Assembly (NCBI GenBank): GCA_964057225.1
Contig: CAXKVF010000104.1
Coordinates: forward strand, 1-54,605
DNA length: 54,605 nucleotides
Reading direction: 5' to 3'
Source: Auanema rhodensis
Lineage: Eukaryota; Nematoda; Chromadorea; Rhabditida; Rhabditidae
Shown here: positions 9,861-23,023 of the stretch, piece by piece
Numbering within the stretch: the first letter of the stretch is position 1
Layout of the letters: every line of letters starts with the position of its first letter
Made by a program: the position numbers and the translations under genes
Notes under the pieces: generated by a model
Told to the model about the DNA's origin: nothing
The model's input: only the letters and a program-made list of their open reading frames with translations
Databases searched by the model: none

Positions 9861-12800
9861 CAAATTTTTATTGATATTGGTTCATGGTAACCATGACTTT
9901 GAAATTTACGTGAACTTTAATTTATGCTAATTAAATGTACACGTGATGTGCACTTGGTATGTAACTCGCTTCACGTGAAAGATAAAGAGATGCGGTTTTC
10001 AAAATTAGATTCCCCATGTCCATATTAGTCTAAAAACAAATTTTTATTGATATTGCTTCATGGTAACCATGACTTTGAAATTTACGTGAACTTTAATTTA
10101 TGCTAATTAAATGTACACGTGATGTGCACTTGGTATGTAACTCGCTTCACGTGAAAGATAAAGAGATGCGGTTTTCTAAATTAGATTCCCCATGTCCATA
10201 TTAGTCTAAAAACAAATTTTTATTGATATTGCTTCATGGTAACCATGACTTTGAAATTTACGTGAACTTTAATTTATGCTAATTAAATGTACACGTGATG
10301 TGCACTTGGTATGTAACTCGCTTCACGTGAAAGATAAAGAGATGCGGTTTTCTAAATTAGATTCCCCATGTCCATATTAGTCTAAAAACGAATTTTTATT
10401 GATATTGCTTCATGGTAACCATGACTTTGAAATTTACGTGAACTTTAATTTATGCTAATTAAATGTACACGTGATGTGCACTTGTTATGTAACTCGCTTC
10501 ACGTGAAAGATAAAGAGATGCGGTTTTCAAAATTAGATTCCCCATGTCCATATTAGTCTAAAAACAAATTTTTATTGATATTGGTTCATGGTAACCATGA
10601 CTTTGAAATTTACGTGAACTTTAATTTATGCTAATTAAATGTACACGTGATGTGCACTTGGTATGTAACTCGCTTCACGTGAAAGATAAAGAGATGCGGT
10701 TTTCAAAAATAGATTCCCCATGTCCATATTAGTCTAAAAACAAATTTTTATTGATATTGGTTCATGGTAACCATGACTTTGAAATTTACGTGAACTTTAA
10801 TTTATGCTAATTAAATGTACACGTGATGTGCACTTGGTATGTAACTCGCTTCACGTGAAAGATAAAGAGATGCGGTTTTCAAAATTAGATTCCCCATGTC
10901 CATATTAGTCTAAAAACAAATTTTTATTGATATTGGTGCATGGTAACCATGACTTTGAAATTTACGTGAACTTTAATTTATGCTAATTAAATGTACACGT
11001 GATGTGCACTTGGTATGTAACTCGCTTCACGTGAAAGATAAAGAGATGCGGTTTTCAAAATTAGATTCCCCATGTCCATATTAGTCTCAAAACAAATTTT
11101 TATTGATATTGGTTCATGGTAACCATGACTTTGAAATTTACGTGAACTTTAATTTATGCTAATTAAATGTACACGTGATGTGCACTTGGTATGTAACTCG
11201 CTTCACGTGAAAGATAAAGAGATGCGGTTTTCAAAATTAGATTCCCCATGTCCATATTAGTCTAAAAACAAATTTTTATTGATATTGCTTCATGGTAACC
11301 ATGACTTTGAAATTTACGTGAACTTTAATTTATGCTAATTAAATGTACACGTGATGTGCACTTGGTATGTAACTCGCTTCACGTGAAAGATAAAGAGATG
11401 CGGTTTTCAAAATTAGATTCCCCCTGTCCATATTAGTCTAAAAACAAATTTTTATTGATATTGCTTCATGGTAACCATGACTTTGAAATTTACGTGAACT
11501 TTAATTTATGCTAATTAAATGTACACGTGATGTGCACTTGGTATGTAACTCGCTTCACGTGAAAGATAAAGAGATGCGGTTTTCAAAATTAGATTCCCCA
11601 TGTCCATATTAGTCTAAAAACAAATTTTTATTGATATTGCTTCATGGTAACCATGACTTTGAAATTTACGTGAACTTTAATTTATGCTAATTAAATGTAC
11701 ACGTGATGTGCACTTGGTATGTAACTCGCTTCACGTGAAAGATAAAGAGATGCGGTTTTCAAAATTAGATTCCCCATGTCCATATTAGTCTAAAAACAAA
11801 TTTTTATTGATATTGCTTCATGGTAACCATGACTTTGAAATTTACGTGAACTTTAATTTATGCTAATTAAATGTACACGTGATGTGCACTTGGTATGTAA
11901 CTCGCTTCACGTGAAAGATAAAGAGATGCGGTTTTCAAAATTAGATTCCCCATGTCCATATTAGTCTCAAAACAAATTTTTATTGATATTGGTTCATGGT
12001 AACCATGACTTTGAAATTTACGTGAACTTTAATTTATGCTAATTAAATGTACACGTGATGTGCACTTGGTATGTAACTCGCTTCACGTGAAAGATAAAGA
12101 GATGCGGTTTTCAAAATTAGATTCCCCATGTCCATATTAGTCTAAAAACAAATTTTTATTGATATTGCTTCATGGTAACCATGACTTTGAAATTTACGTG
12201 AACTTTAATTTATGCTAATTAAATGTACACGTGATGTGCACTTGGTATGTAACTCGCTTCACGTGAAAGATAAAGAGATGCGGTTTTCTAAATTAGATTC
12301 CCCATGTCCATATTAGTCTAAAAACAAATTTTTATTGATATTGCTTCATGGTAACCATGACTTTGAAATTTACGTGAACTTTAATTTATGCTAATTAAAT
12401 GTACACGTGATGTGCACTTGGTATGTAACTCGCTTCACGTGAAAGATAAAGAGATGCGGTTTTCTAAATTAGATTCCCCATGTCCATATTAGTCTAAAAA
12501 CAAATTTTTATTGATATTGCTTCATGGTAACCATGACTTTGAAATTTACGTGAACTTTAATTTATGCTAATTAAATGTACACGTGATGTGCACTTGGTAT
12601 GTAACTCGCTTCACGTGAAAGATAAAGAGATGCGTTTTCAAAATTAGATTCCCCATGTCCATATTAGTCTAAAAACAAATTTTTATTGATATTGCTTCAT
12701 GGTAACCATGACTTTGAAATTTACGTGAACTTTAATTTATGCTAATTAAATGTACACGTGATGTGCACTTGGTATGTAACTCGCTTCACGTGAAAGATAA

Positions 12801-14435
12801 AGAGATGCGGTTTTCTAAATTAGATTCCCCATGTCCATATTAGTCTCAAAACAAATTTTTATTGATATTGGTTCATGGTAACCATGACTTTGAAATTTAC
12901 GTGAACTTTAATTTATGCTAATTAAATGTACACGTGATGTGCACTTGGTATGTAACTCGCTTCACGTGAAAGATAAAGAGATGCGGTTTTCAAAATTAGA
13001 TTCCCCATGTCCATATTAGTCTAAAAACAAATTTTTATTGATATTGGTTCATGGTAACCATGACTTTGAAATTTACGTGAACTTTAATTTATGCTAATTA
13101 AATGTACACGTGATGTGCACTTGGTATGTAACTCGCTTCACGTGAAAGATAAAGAGATGCGGTTTTCAAAAATAGATTCCCCATGTCCATATTAGTCTAA
13201 AAACAAATTTTTATTGATATTGGTTCATGGTAACCATGACTTTGAAATTTACGTGAACTTTAATTTATGCTAATTAAATGTACACGTGATGTGCACTTGG
13301 TATGTAACTCGCTTCACGTGAAAGATAAAGAGATGCGGTTTTCAAAATTAGATTCCCCATGTCCATATTAGTCTAAAAACAAATTTTTATTGATATTGGT
13401 GCATGGTAACCATGACTTTGAAATTTACGTGAACTTTAATTTATGCTAATTAAATGTACACGTGATGTGCACTTGGTATGTAACTCGCTTCACGTGAAAG
13501 ATAAAGAGATGCGGTTTTCAAAATTAGATTCCCCATGTCCATATTAGTCTCAAAACAAATTTTTATTGATATTGGTTCATGGTAACCATGACTTTGAAAT
13601 TTACGTGAACTTTAATTTATGCTAATTAAATGTACACGTGATGTGCACTTGGTATGTAACTCGCTTCACGTGAAAGATAAAGAGATGCGGTTTTCAAAAT
13701 TAGATTCCCCATGTCCATATTAGTCTAAAAACAAATTTTTATTGATATTGCTTCATGGTAACCATGACTTTGAAATTTACGTGAACTTTAATTTATGCTA
13801 ATTAAATGTACACGTGATGTGCACTTGGTATGTAACTCGCTTCACGTGAAAGATAAAGAGATGCGGTTTTCAAAATTAGATTCCCCCTGTCCATATTAGT
13901 CTAAAAACAAATTTTTATTGATATTGCTTCATGGTAACCATGACTTTGAAATTTACGTGAACTTTAATTTATGCTAATTAAATGTACACGTGATGTGCAC
14001 TTGGTATGTAACTCGCTTCACGTGAAAGATAAAGAGATGCGGTTTTCAAAATTAGATTCCCCATGTCCATATTAGTCTAAAAACAAATTTTTATTGATAT
14101 TGCTTCATGGTAACCATGACTTTGAAATTTACGTGAACTTTAATTTATGCTAATTAAATGTACACGTGATGTGCACTTGGTATGTAACTCGCTTCACGTG
14201 AAAGATAAAGAGATGCGGTTTTCAAAATTAGATTCCCCATGTCCATATTAGTCTAAAAACAAATTTTTATTGATATTGCTTCATGGTAACCATGACTTTG
14301 AAATTTACGTGAACTTTAATTTATGCTAATTAAATGTACACGTGATGTGCACTTGGTATGTAACTCGCTTCACGTGAAAGATAAAGAGATGCGGTTTTCA
14401 AAATTAGATTCCCCATGTCCATATTAGTCTCAAAA
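9861..14435 (+). repeat. derived 12- and 14-monomer higher-order repeats with u variant (m57-m68, m69-m82)
   Basis: m57-m68 read C Ku Ku Kv Tw T G C Kp K K K. m69-m82 read C Ku Ku K Ku C Tw T G C Kp K K K. Both keep the right half of the 11-mer (Tw T G C Kp K K K). The left half (G Gv) is replaced by ctt monomers carrying a141t. The next stretch, m83-m87 (14436-15315), repeats C Ku Ku K Ku before the pattern breaks. The change from 11 to 12 to 14 units is the footprint of unequal exchange or replication slippage by whole monomers. Confidence 0.65.
12501..12675 (+). repeat. 175-bp monomer with a one-base deletion (m72)
   Basis: The stretch normally reading gatgcggttttc reads gatgcgttttc near 12634, so one g is missing. 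It is the only shortened monomer I found, and it shifts the phase of every later copy by one base. The equivalent copy in the following block (m86) is full length, so the deletion postdates the block duplication or was not copied. Confidence 0.85.
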
Positions 14436-15491
14436 CAAATTTTTATTGATATTGGTTCATGGTAACCATGACTTTGAAATTTACGTGAACTTTAATTTAT
14501 GCTAATTAAATGTACACGTGATGTGCACTTGGTATGTAACTCGCTTCACGTGAAAGATAAAGAGATGCGGTTTTCAAAATTAGATTCCCCATGTCCATAT
14601 TAGTCTAAAAACAAATTTTTATTGATATTGCTTCATGGTAACCATGACTTTGAAATTTACGTGAACTTTAATTTATGCTAATTAAATGTACACGTGATGT
14701 GCACTTGGTATGTAACTCGCTTCACGTGAAAGATAAAGAGATGCGGTTTTCTAAATTAGATTCCCCATGTCCATATTAGTCTAAAAACAAATTTTTATTG
14801 ATATTGCTTCATGGTAACCATGACTTTGAAATTTACGTGAACTTTAATTTATGCTAATTAAATGTACACGTGATGTGCACTTGGTATGTAACTCGCTTCA
14901 CGTGAAAGATAAAGAGATGCGGTTTTCTAAATTAGATTCCCCATGTCCATATTAGTCTAAAAACAAATTTTTATTGATATTGCTTCATGGTAACCATGAC
15001 TTTGAAATTTACGTGAACTTTAATTTATGCTAATTAAATGTACACGTGATGTGCACTTGGTATGTAACTCGCTTCACGTGAAAGATAAAGAGATGCGGTT
15101 TTCAAAATTAGATTCCCCATGTCCATATTAGTCTAAAAACAAATTTTTATTGATATTGCTTCATGGTAACCATGACTTTGAAATTTACGTGAACTTTAAT
15201 TTATGCTAATTAAATGTACACGTGATGTGCACTTGGTATGTAACTCGCTTCACGTGAAAGATAAAGAGATGCGGTTTTCTAAATTAGATTCCCCATGTCC
15301 ATATTAGTCTCAAAACAAATTTTTATTGATATTGGTTCATGGTAACCATGACTTTGAAATTTACGTGAACTTTAATTTATGCTAATTAAATGTACACGTG
15401 ATGTGCACTTGGTATGTAACTCGCTTCACGTGAAAGATAAAGAGATGCGGTTTTCAAAATTAGATTCCCCATGTCCATATTAGTCTAAAAA

Positions 15492-15843
15492 CAAATTTGT
15501 ATTGATATTGCTTCATGGTAACCATGACTTTGAAATTTACGTGAACTTTAATTTATGCTAATTAAATGTACACGTGATGTGCACTTGGTATGTAACTCGC
15601 TTCACGTGAAAGATAAAGAGATGCGGTTTTCAAAATTAGATTCCCCATGTCCATATTAGTCTAAAAACAAATTTGTATTGATATTGCTTCATGGTAACCA
15701 TGACTTTGAAATTTACGTGAACTTTAATTTATGCTAATTAAATGTACACGTGATGTGCACTTGGTATGTAACTCGCTTCACGTGAAAGATAAAGAGATGC
15801 GGTTTTCTAAATTAGATTCCCCATGTCCATATTAGTCTCAAAA
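15492..15843 (+). repeat. adjacent monomer pair sharing a private T-tract variant (m89, m90)
   Basis: Both monomers read aaatttgtattg instead of aaatttttattg at 15499 and 15675, exactly 176 apart. I saw this change nowhere else. They also sit between two C junctions only three monomers apart. The simplest reading is a single-monomer tandem duplication; the second copy also carries the u variant (a141t). Confidence 0.7.
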
Positions 15844-16547
15844 CAAATTTTTATTGATATTGGTTCATGGTAACCATGACTTTGAAATTTACGTGAACTT
15901 TAATTTATGCTAATTAAATGTACACGTGATGTGCACTTGGTATGTAACTCGCTTCACGTGAAAGATAAAGAGATGCGGTTTTCAAAATTAGATTCCCCAT
16001 GTCCATATTAGTCTAAAAACAAATTTTTATTGATATTGGTGCATGGTAACCATGACTTTGAAATTTACGTGAACTTTAATTTATGCTAATTAAATGTACA
16101 CGTGATGTGCACTTGGTATGTAACTCGCTTCACGTGAAAGATAAAGAGATGCGGTTTTCAAAATTAGATTCCCCCTGTCCATATTAGTCTAAAAACAAAT
16201 TTTTATTGATATTGCTTCATGGTAACCATGACTTTGAAATTTACGTGAACTTTAATTTATGCTAATTAAATGTACACGTGATGTGCACTTGGTATGTAAC
16301 TCGCTTCACGTGAAAGATAAAGAGATGCGGTTTTCAAAATTAGATTCCCCATGTCCATATTAGTCTAAAAACAAATTTTTATTGATATTGCTTCATGGTA
16401 ACCATGACTTTGAAATTTACGTGAACTTTAATTTATGCTAATTAAATGTACACGTGATGTGCACTTGGTATGTAACTCGCTTCACGTGAAAGATAAAGAG
16501 ATGCGGTTTTCAAAATTAGATTCCCCATGTCCATATTAGTCTCAAAA

Positions 16548-18483
16548 CAAATTTTTATTGATATTGGTTCATGGTAACCATGACTTTGAAATTTACGTGA
16601 ACTTTAATTTATGCTAATTAAATGTACACGTGATGTGCACTTGGTATGTAACTCGCTTCACGTGAAAGATAAAGAGATGCGGTTTTCAAAATTAGATTCC
16701 CCATGTCCATATTAGTCTAAAAACAAATTTTTATTGATATTGGTGCATGGTAACCATGACTTTGAAATTTACGTGAACTTTAATTTATGCTAATTAAATG
16801 TACACGTGATGTGCACTTGGTATGTAACTCGCTTCACGTGAAAGATAAAGAGATGCGGTTTTCAAAATTAGATTCCCCATGTCCATATTAGTCTAAAAAC
16901 AAATTTTTATTGATATTGGTGCATGGTAACCATGACTTTGAAATTTACGTGAACTTTAATTTATGCTAATTAAATGTACACGTGATGTGCACTTGTTATG
17001 TAACTCGCTTCACGTGAAAGATAAAGAGATGCGGTTTTCAAAATTAGATTCCCCATGTCCATATTAGTCTAAAAACAAATTTTTATTGATATTGGTGCAT
17101 GGTAACCATGACTTTGAAATTTACGTGAACTTTAATTTATGCTAATTAAATGTACACGTGATGTGCACTTGGTATGTAACTCGCTTCACGTGAAAGATAA
17201 AGAGATGCGGTTTTCAAAATTAGATTCCCCATGTCCATATTAGTCTAAAAACAAATTTTTATTGATATTGGTGCATGGTAACCATGACTTTGAAATTTAC
17301 GTGAACTTTAATTTATGCTAATTAAATGTACACGTGATGTGCACTTGTTATGTAACTCGCTTCACGTGAAAGATAAAGAGATGCGGTTTTCAAAATTAGA
17401 TTCCCCATGTCCATATTAGTCTAAAAACAAATTTTTATTGATATTGGTGCATGGTAACCATGACTTTGAAATTTACGTGAACTTTAATTTATGCTAATTA
17501 AATGTACACGTGATGTGCACTTGGTATGTAACTCGCTTCACGTGAAAGATAAAGAGATGCGGTTTTCAAAATTAGATTCCCCATGTCCATATTAGTCTCA
17601 AAACAAATTTTTATTGATATTGGTTCATGGTAACCATGACTTTGAAATTTACGTGAACTTTAATTTATGCTAATTAAATGTACACGTGATGTGCACTTGG
17701 TATGTAACTCGCTTCACGTGAAAGATAAAGAGATGCGGTTTTCAAAATTAGATTCCCCATGTCCATATTAGTCTAAAAACAAATTTTTATTGATATTGCT
17801 TCATGGTAACCATGACTTTGAAATTTACGTGAACTTTAATTTATGCTAATTAAATGTACACGTGATGTGCACTTGGTATGTAACTCGCTTCACGTGAAAG
17901 ATAAAGAGATGCGGTTTTCAAAATTAGATTCCCCCTGTCCATATTAGTCTAAAAACAAATTTTTATTGATATTGCTTCATGGTAACCATGACTTTGAAAT
18001 TTACGTGAACTTTAATTTATGCTAATTAAATGTACACGTGATGTGCACTTGGTATGTAACTCGCTTCACGTGAAAGATAAAGAGATGCGGTTTTCAAAAT
18101 TAGATTCCCCATGTCCATATTAGTCTAAAAACAAATTTTTATTGATATTGCTTCATGGTAACCATGACTTTGAAATTTACGTGAACTTTAATTTATGCTA
18201 ATTAAATGTACACGTGATGTGCACTTGGTATGTAACTCGCTTCACGTGAAAGATAAAGAGATGCGGTTTTCAAAATTAGATTCCCCATGTCCATATTAGT
18301 CTAAAAACAAATTTTTATTGATATTGCTTCATGGTAACCATGACTTTGAAATTTACGTGAACTTTAATTTATGCTAATTAAATGTACACGTGATGTGCAC
18401 TTGGTATGTAACTCGCTTCACGTGAAAGATAAAGAGATGCGGTTTTCAAAATTAGATTCCCCATGTCCATATTAGTCTCAAAA
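16548..18483 (+). repeat. 11-monomer unit with Gv-G alternation (m95-m105)
   Basis: Types run C G Gv G Gv G C Kp K K K. This matches the canonical 11-mer except that Tw T is replaced by G Gv, so the G-Gv dimer appears twice in a row. A two-monomer conversion or duplication inside the unit explains it while keeping the total at 11. Confidence 0.65.
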
Positions 18484-20243
18484 CAAATTTTTATTGATAT
18501 TGGTTCATGGTAACCATGACTTTGAAATTTACGTGAACTTTAATTTATGCTAATTAAATGTACACGTGATGTGCACTTGGTATGTAACTCGCTTCACGTG
18601 AAAGATAAAGAGATGCGGTTTTCAAAATTAGATTCCCCATGTCCATATTAGTCTAAAAACAAATTTTTATTGATATTGGTGCATGGTAACCATGACTTTG
18701 AAATTTACGTGAACTTTAATTTATGCTAATTAAATGTACACGTGATGTGCACTTGGTATGTAACTCGCTTCACGTGAAAGATAAAGAGATGCGGTTTTCA
18801 AAATTAGATTCCCCATGTCCATATTAGTCTAAAAACAAATTTTTATTGATATTGGTGCATGGTAACCATGACTTTGAAATTTACGTGAACTTTAATTTAT
18901 GCTAATTAAATGTACACGTGATGTGCACTTGTTATGTAACTCGCTTCACGTGAAAGATAAAGAGATGCGGTTTTCAAAATTAGATTCCCCATGTCCATAT
19001 TAGTCTAAAAACAAATTTTTATTGATATTGGTTCATGGTAACCATGACTTTGAAATTTACGTGAACTTTAATTTATGCTAATTAAATGTACACGTGATGT
19101 GCACTTGGTATGTAACTCGCTTCACGTGAAAGATAAAGAGATGCGGTTTTCAAAAATAGATTCCCCATGTCCATATTAGTCTAAAAACAAATTTTTATTG
19201 ATATTGGTTCATGGTAACCATGACTTTGAAATTTACGTGAACTTTAATTTATGCTAATTAAATGTACACGTGATGTGCACTTGGTATGTAACTCGCTTCA
19301 CGTGAAAGATAAAGAGATGCGGTTTTCAAAATTAGATTCCCCATGTCCATATTAGTCTAAAAACAAATTTTTATTGATATTGGTGCATGGTAACCATGAC
19401 TTTGAAATTTACGTGAACTTTAATTTATGCTAATTAAATGTACACGTGATGTGCACTTGGTATGTAACTCGCTTCACGTGAAAGATAAAGAGATGCGGTT
19501 TTCAAAATTAGATTCCCCATGTCCATATTAGTCTCAAAACAAATTTTTATTGATATTGGTTCATGGTAACCATGACTTTGAAATTTACGTGAACTTTAAT
19601 TTATGCTAATTAAATGTACACGTGATGTGCACTTGGTATGTAACTCGCTTCACGTGAAAGATAAAGAGATGCGGTTTTCAAAATTAGATTCCCCATGTCC
19701 ATATTAGTCTAAAAACAAATTTTTATTGATATTGCTTCATGGTAACCATGACTTTGAAATTTACGTGAACTTTAATTTATGCTAATTAAATGTACACGTG
19801 ATGTGCACTTGGTATGTAACTCGCTTCACGTGAAAGATAAAGAGATGCGGTTTTCAAAATTAGATTCCCCCTGTCCATATTAGTCTAAAAACAAATTTTT
19901 ATTGATATTGCTTCATGGTAACCATGACTTTGAAATTTACGTGAACTTTAATTTATGCTAATTAAATGTACGCGTGATGTGCACTTGGTATGTAACTCGC
20001 TTCACGTGAAAGATAAAGAGATGCGGTTTTCAAAATTAGATTCCCCATGTCCATATTAGTCTAAAAACAAATTTTTATTGATATTGCTTCATGGTAACCA
20101 TGACTTTGAAATTTACGTGAACTTTAATTTATGCTAATTAAATGTACACGTGATGTGCACTTGGTATGTAACTCGCTTCACGTGAAAGATAAAGAGATGC
20201 GGTTTTCAAAATTAGATTCCCCATGTCCATATTAGTCTAAAAA
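18484..20243 (+). repeat. truncated 11-mer higher-order repeat, copy 3 (m106-m115)
   Basis: Types run C G Gv Tw T G C Kp K K, then switch to G G Gq T Tf K. The ninth monomer (m114) carries a81g near 19971, the same rare change found in the ninth monomer of copy 1 (m24 near 4132). This makes copies 1 and 3 closer relatives than either is to copy 2. Confidence 0.65.
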
Positions 20244-20752
20244 CAAATTTTTATTGATATTGGTGCATGGTAACCATGACTTTGAAATTTACGTGAACTT
20301 TAATTTATGCTAATTAAATGTACACGTGATGTGCACTTGGTATGTAACTCGCTTCACGTGAAAGATAAAGAGATGCGGTTTTCAAAATTAGATTCCCCAT
20401 GTCCATATTAGTCTAAAAACAAATTTTTATTGATATTGGTGCATGGTAACCATGACTTTGAAATTTACGTGAACTTTAATTTATGCTAATTAAATGTACA
20501 CGTGATGTGCACTTGGTATGTAACTCGCTTCACGTGAAAGATAAAGAGATGCGGTTTTCAAAATTAGATTCCCCATGTCCATATTAGTCTAAAAACAAAT
20601 TTTTATTGATATTGGTGCATGGTAACCATGACTTTGAAATTTACGTGAACTTTAATTTATGCTAATTAAATGTACACGTGATGTGCACTTGGTATGTAAC
20701 TCGCTTCACGTGAAAGATAAAGAGATGCGGTTTTCAAAATTAGATTCCCCTA

Positions 20753-23023
20753 GTCCATATTAGTCTAAAAACAAATTTTTATTGATATTGGTTCATGGTA
20801 ACCATGACTTTGAAATTTACGTGAACTTTAATTTATGCTAATTAAATGTACACGTGATGTGCACTTGGTATGTAACTCGCTTCACGTGAAAGATAAAGAG
20901 ATGCGGTTTTCAAAATTAGATTCCCCATGTCCATATTAGTCTAAAAACAAATTTTTATTGATATTGGTTCATGGTAACCATGACTTTGAATTTTACGTGA
21001 ACTTTAATTTATGCTAATTAAATGTACACGTGATGTGCACTTGGTATGTAACTCGCTTCACGTGAAAGATAAAGAGATGCGGTTTTCAAAATTAGATTCC
21101 CCATGTCCATATTAGTCTAAAAACAAATTTTTATTGATATTGCTTCATGGTAACCATGACTTTGAAATTTACGTGAACTTTAATTTATGCTAATTAAATG
21201 TACACGTGATGTGCACTTGGTATGTAACTCGCTTCACGTGAAAGATAAAGAGATGCGGTTTTCAAAATTAGATTCCCCATGTCCATATTAGTCTAAAAAC
21301 AAATTTTTATTGATATTGGTGCATGGTAACCATGACTTTGAAATTTACGTGAACTTTAATTTATGCTAATTAAATGTACACGTGATGTGCACTTGGTATG
21401 TAACTCGCTTCACGTGAAAGATAAAGAGATGCGGTTTTCAAAATTAGATTCCCCATGTCCATATTAGTCTAAAAACAAATTTTTATTGATATTGGTGCAT
21501 GGTAACCATGACTTTGAAATTTACGTGAACTTTAATTTATGCTAATTAAATGTACACGTGATGTGCACTTGTTATGTAACTCGCTTCACGTGAAAGATAA
21601 AGAGATGCGGTTTTCAAAATTAGATTCCCCATGTCCATATTAGTCTAAAAACAAATTTTTATTGATATTGGTTCATGGTAACCATGACTTTGAAATTTAC
21701 GTGAACTTTAATTTATGCTAATTAAATGTACACGTGATGTGCACTTGGTATGTAACTCGCTTCACGTGAAAGATAAAGAGATGCGGTTTTCAAAATTAGA
21801 TTCCCCATGTCCATATTAGTCTAAAAACAAATTTTTATTGATATTGGTTCATGGTAACCATGACTTTGAAATTTACGTGAACTTTAATTTATGCTAATTA
21901 AATGTACACGTGATGTGCACTTGGTATGTAACTCGCTTCACGTGAAAGATAAAGAGATGCGGTTTTCAAAATTAGATTCCCCATGTCCATATTAGTCTAA
22001 AAACAAATTTTTATTGATATTGGTTCATGGTAACCATGACTTTGAAATTTACGTGAACTTTAATTTATGCTAATTAAATGTACACGTGATGTGCACTTGG
22101 TATGTAACTCGCTTCACGTGAAAGATAAAGAGATGCGGTTTTCAAAATTAGATTCCCCATGTCCATATTAGTCTAAAAACAAATTTTTATTGATATTGGT
22201 TCATGGTAACCATGACTTTGAAATTTACGTGAACTTTAATTTATGCTAATTAAATGTACACGTGATGTGCACTTGGTATGTAACTCGCTTCACGTGAAAG
22301 ATAAAGAGATGCGGTTTTCTAAATTAGATTCCCCATGTCCATATTAGTCTAAAAACAAATTTTTATTGATATTGGTTCATGGTAACCATGACTTTGAAAT
22401 TTACGTGAACTTTAATTTATGCTAATTAAATGTACACGTGATGTGCACTTGGTATGTAACTCGCTTCACGTGAAAGATAAAGAGATGCGGTTTTCAAAAT
22501 TAGATTCCCCATGTCCATATTAGTCTAAAAACAAATTTTTATTGATATTGGTTCATGGTAACCATGACTTTGAAATTTACGTGAACTTTAATTTATGCTA
22601 ATTAAATGTACACGTGATGTGCACTTGGTATGTAACTCGCTTCACGTGAAAGATAAAGAGATGCGGTTTTCAAAATTAGATTCCCCATGTCCATATTAGT
22701 CTAAAAACAAATTTTTATTGATATTGGTGCATGGTAACCATGACTTTGAAATTTACGTGAACTTTAATTCATGCTAATTAAATGTACACGTGATGTGCAC
22801 TTGGTATGTAACTCGCTTCACGTGAAAGATAAAGAGATGCGGTTTTCAAAATTAGATTCCCCATGTCCATATTAGTCTAAAAACAAATTTTTATTGATAT
22901 TGGTTCATGGTAACCATGACTTTGAAATTTACGTGAACTTTAATTTATGCTAATTAAATGTACACGTGATGTGCACTTGGTATGTAACTCGCTTCACGTG
23001 AAAGATAAAGAGATGCGGTTTTC
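20753..23023 (+). repeat. 2271-bp segment duplicated at +4576 (26 monomers), copy A
   Basis: Compared base by base by eye with 25329-27599, I found one difference: c at 22157 versus t at 26733. The flanks diverge at the q site (20751-20752) on the left and at the u site (23024) on the right. Types are T Tf K G Gv T T T Tu T T G(t63c) plus most of the next T. Confidence 0.75.
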
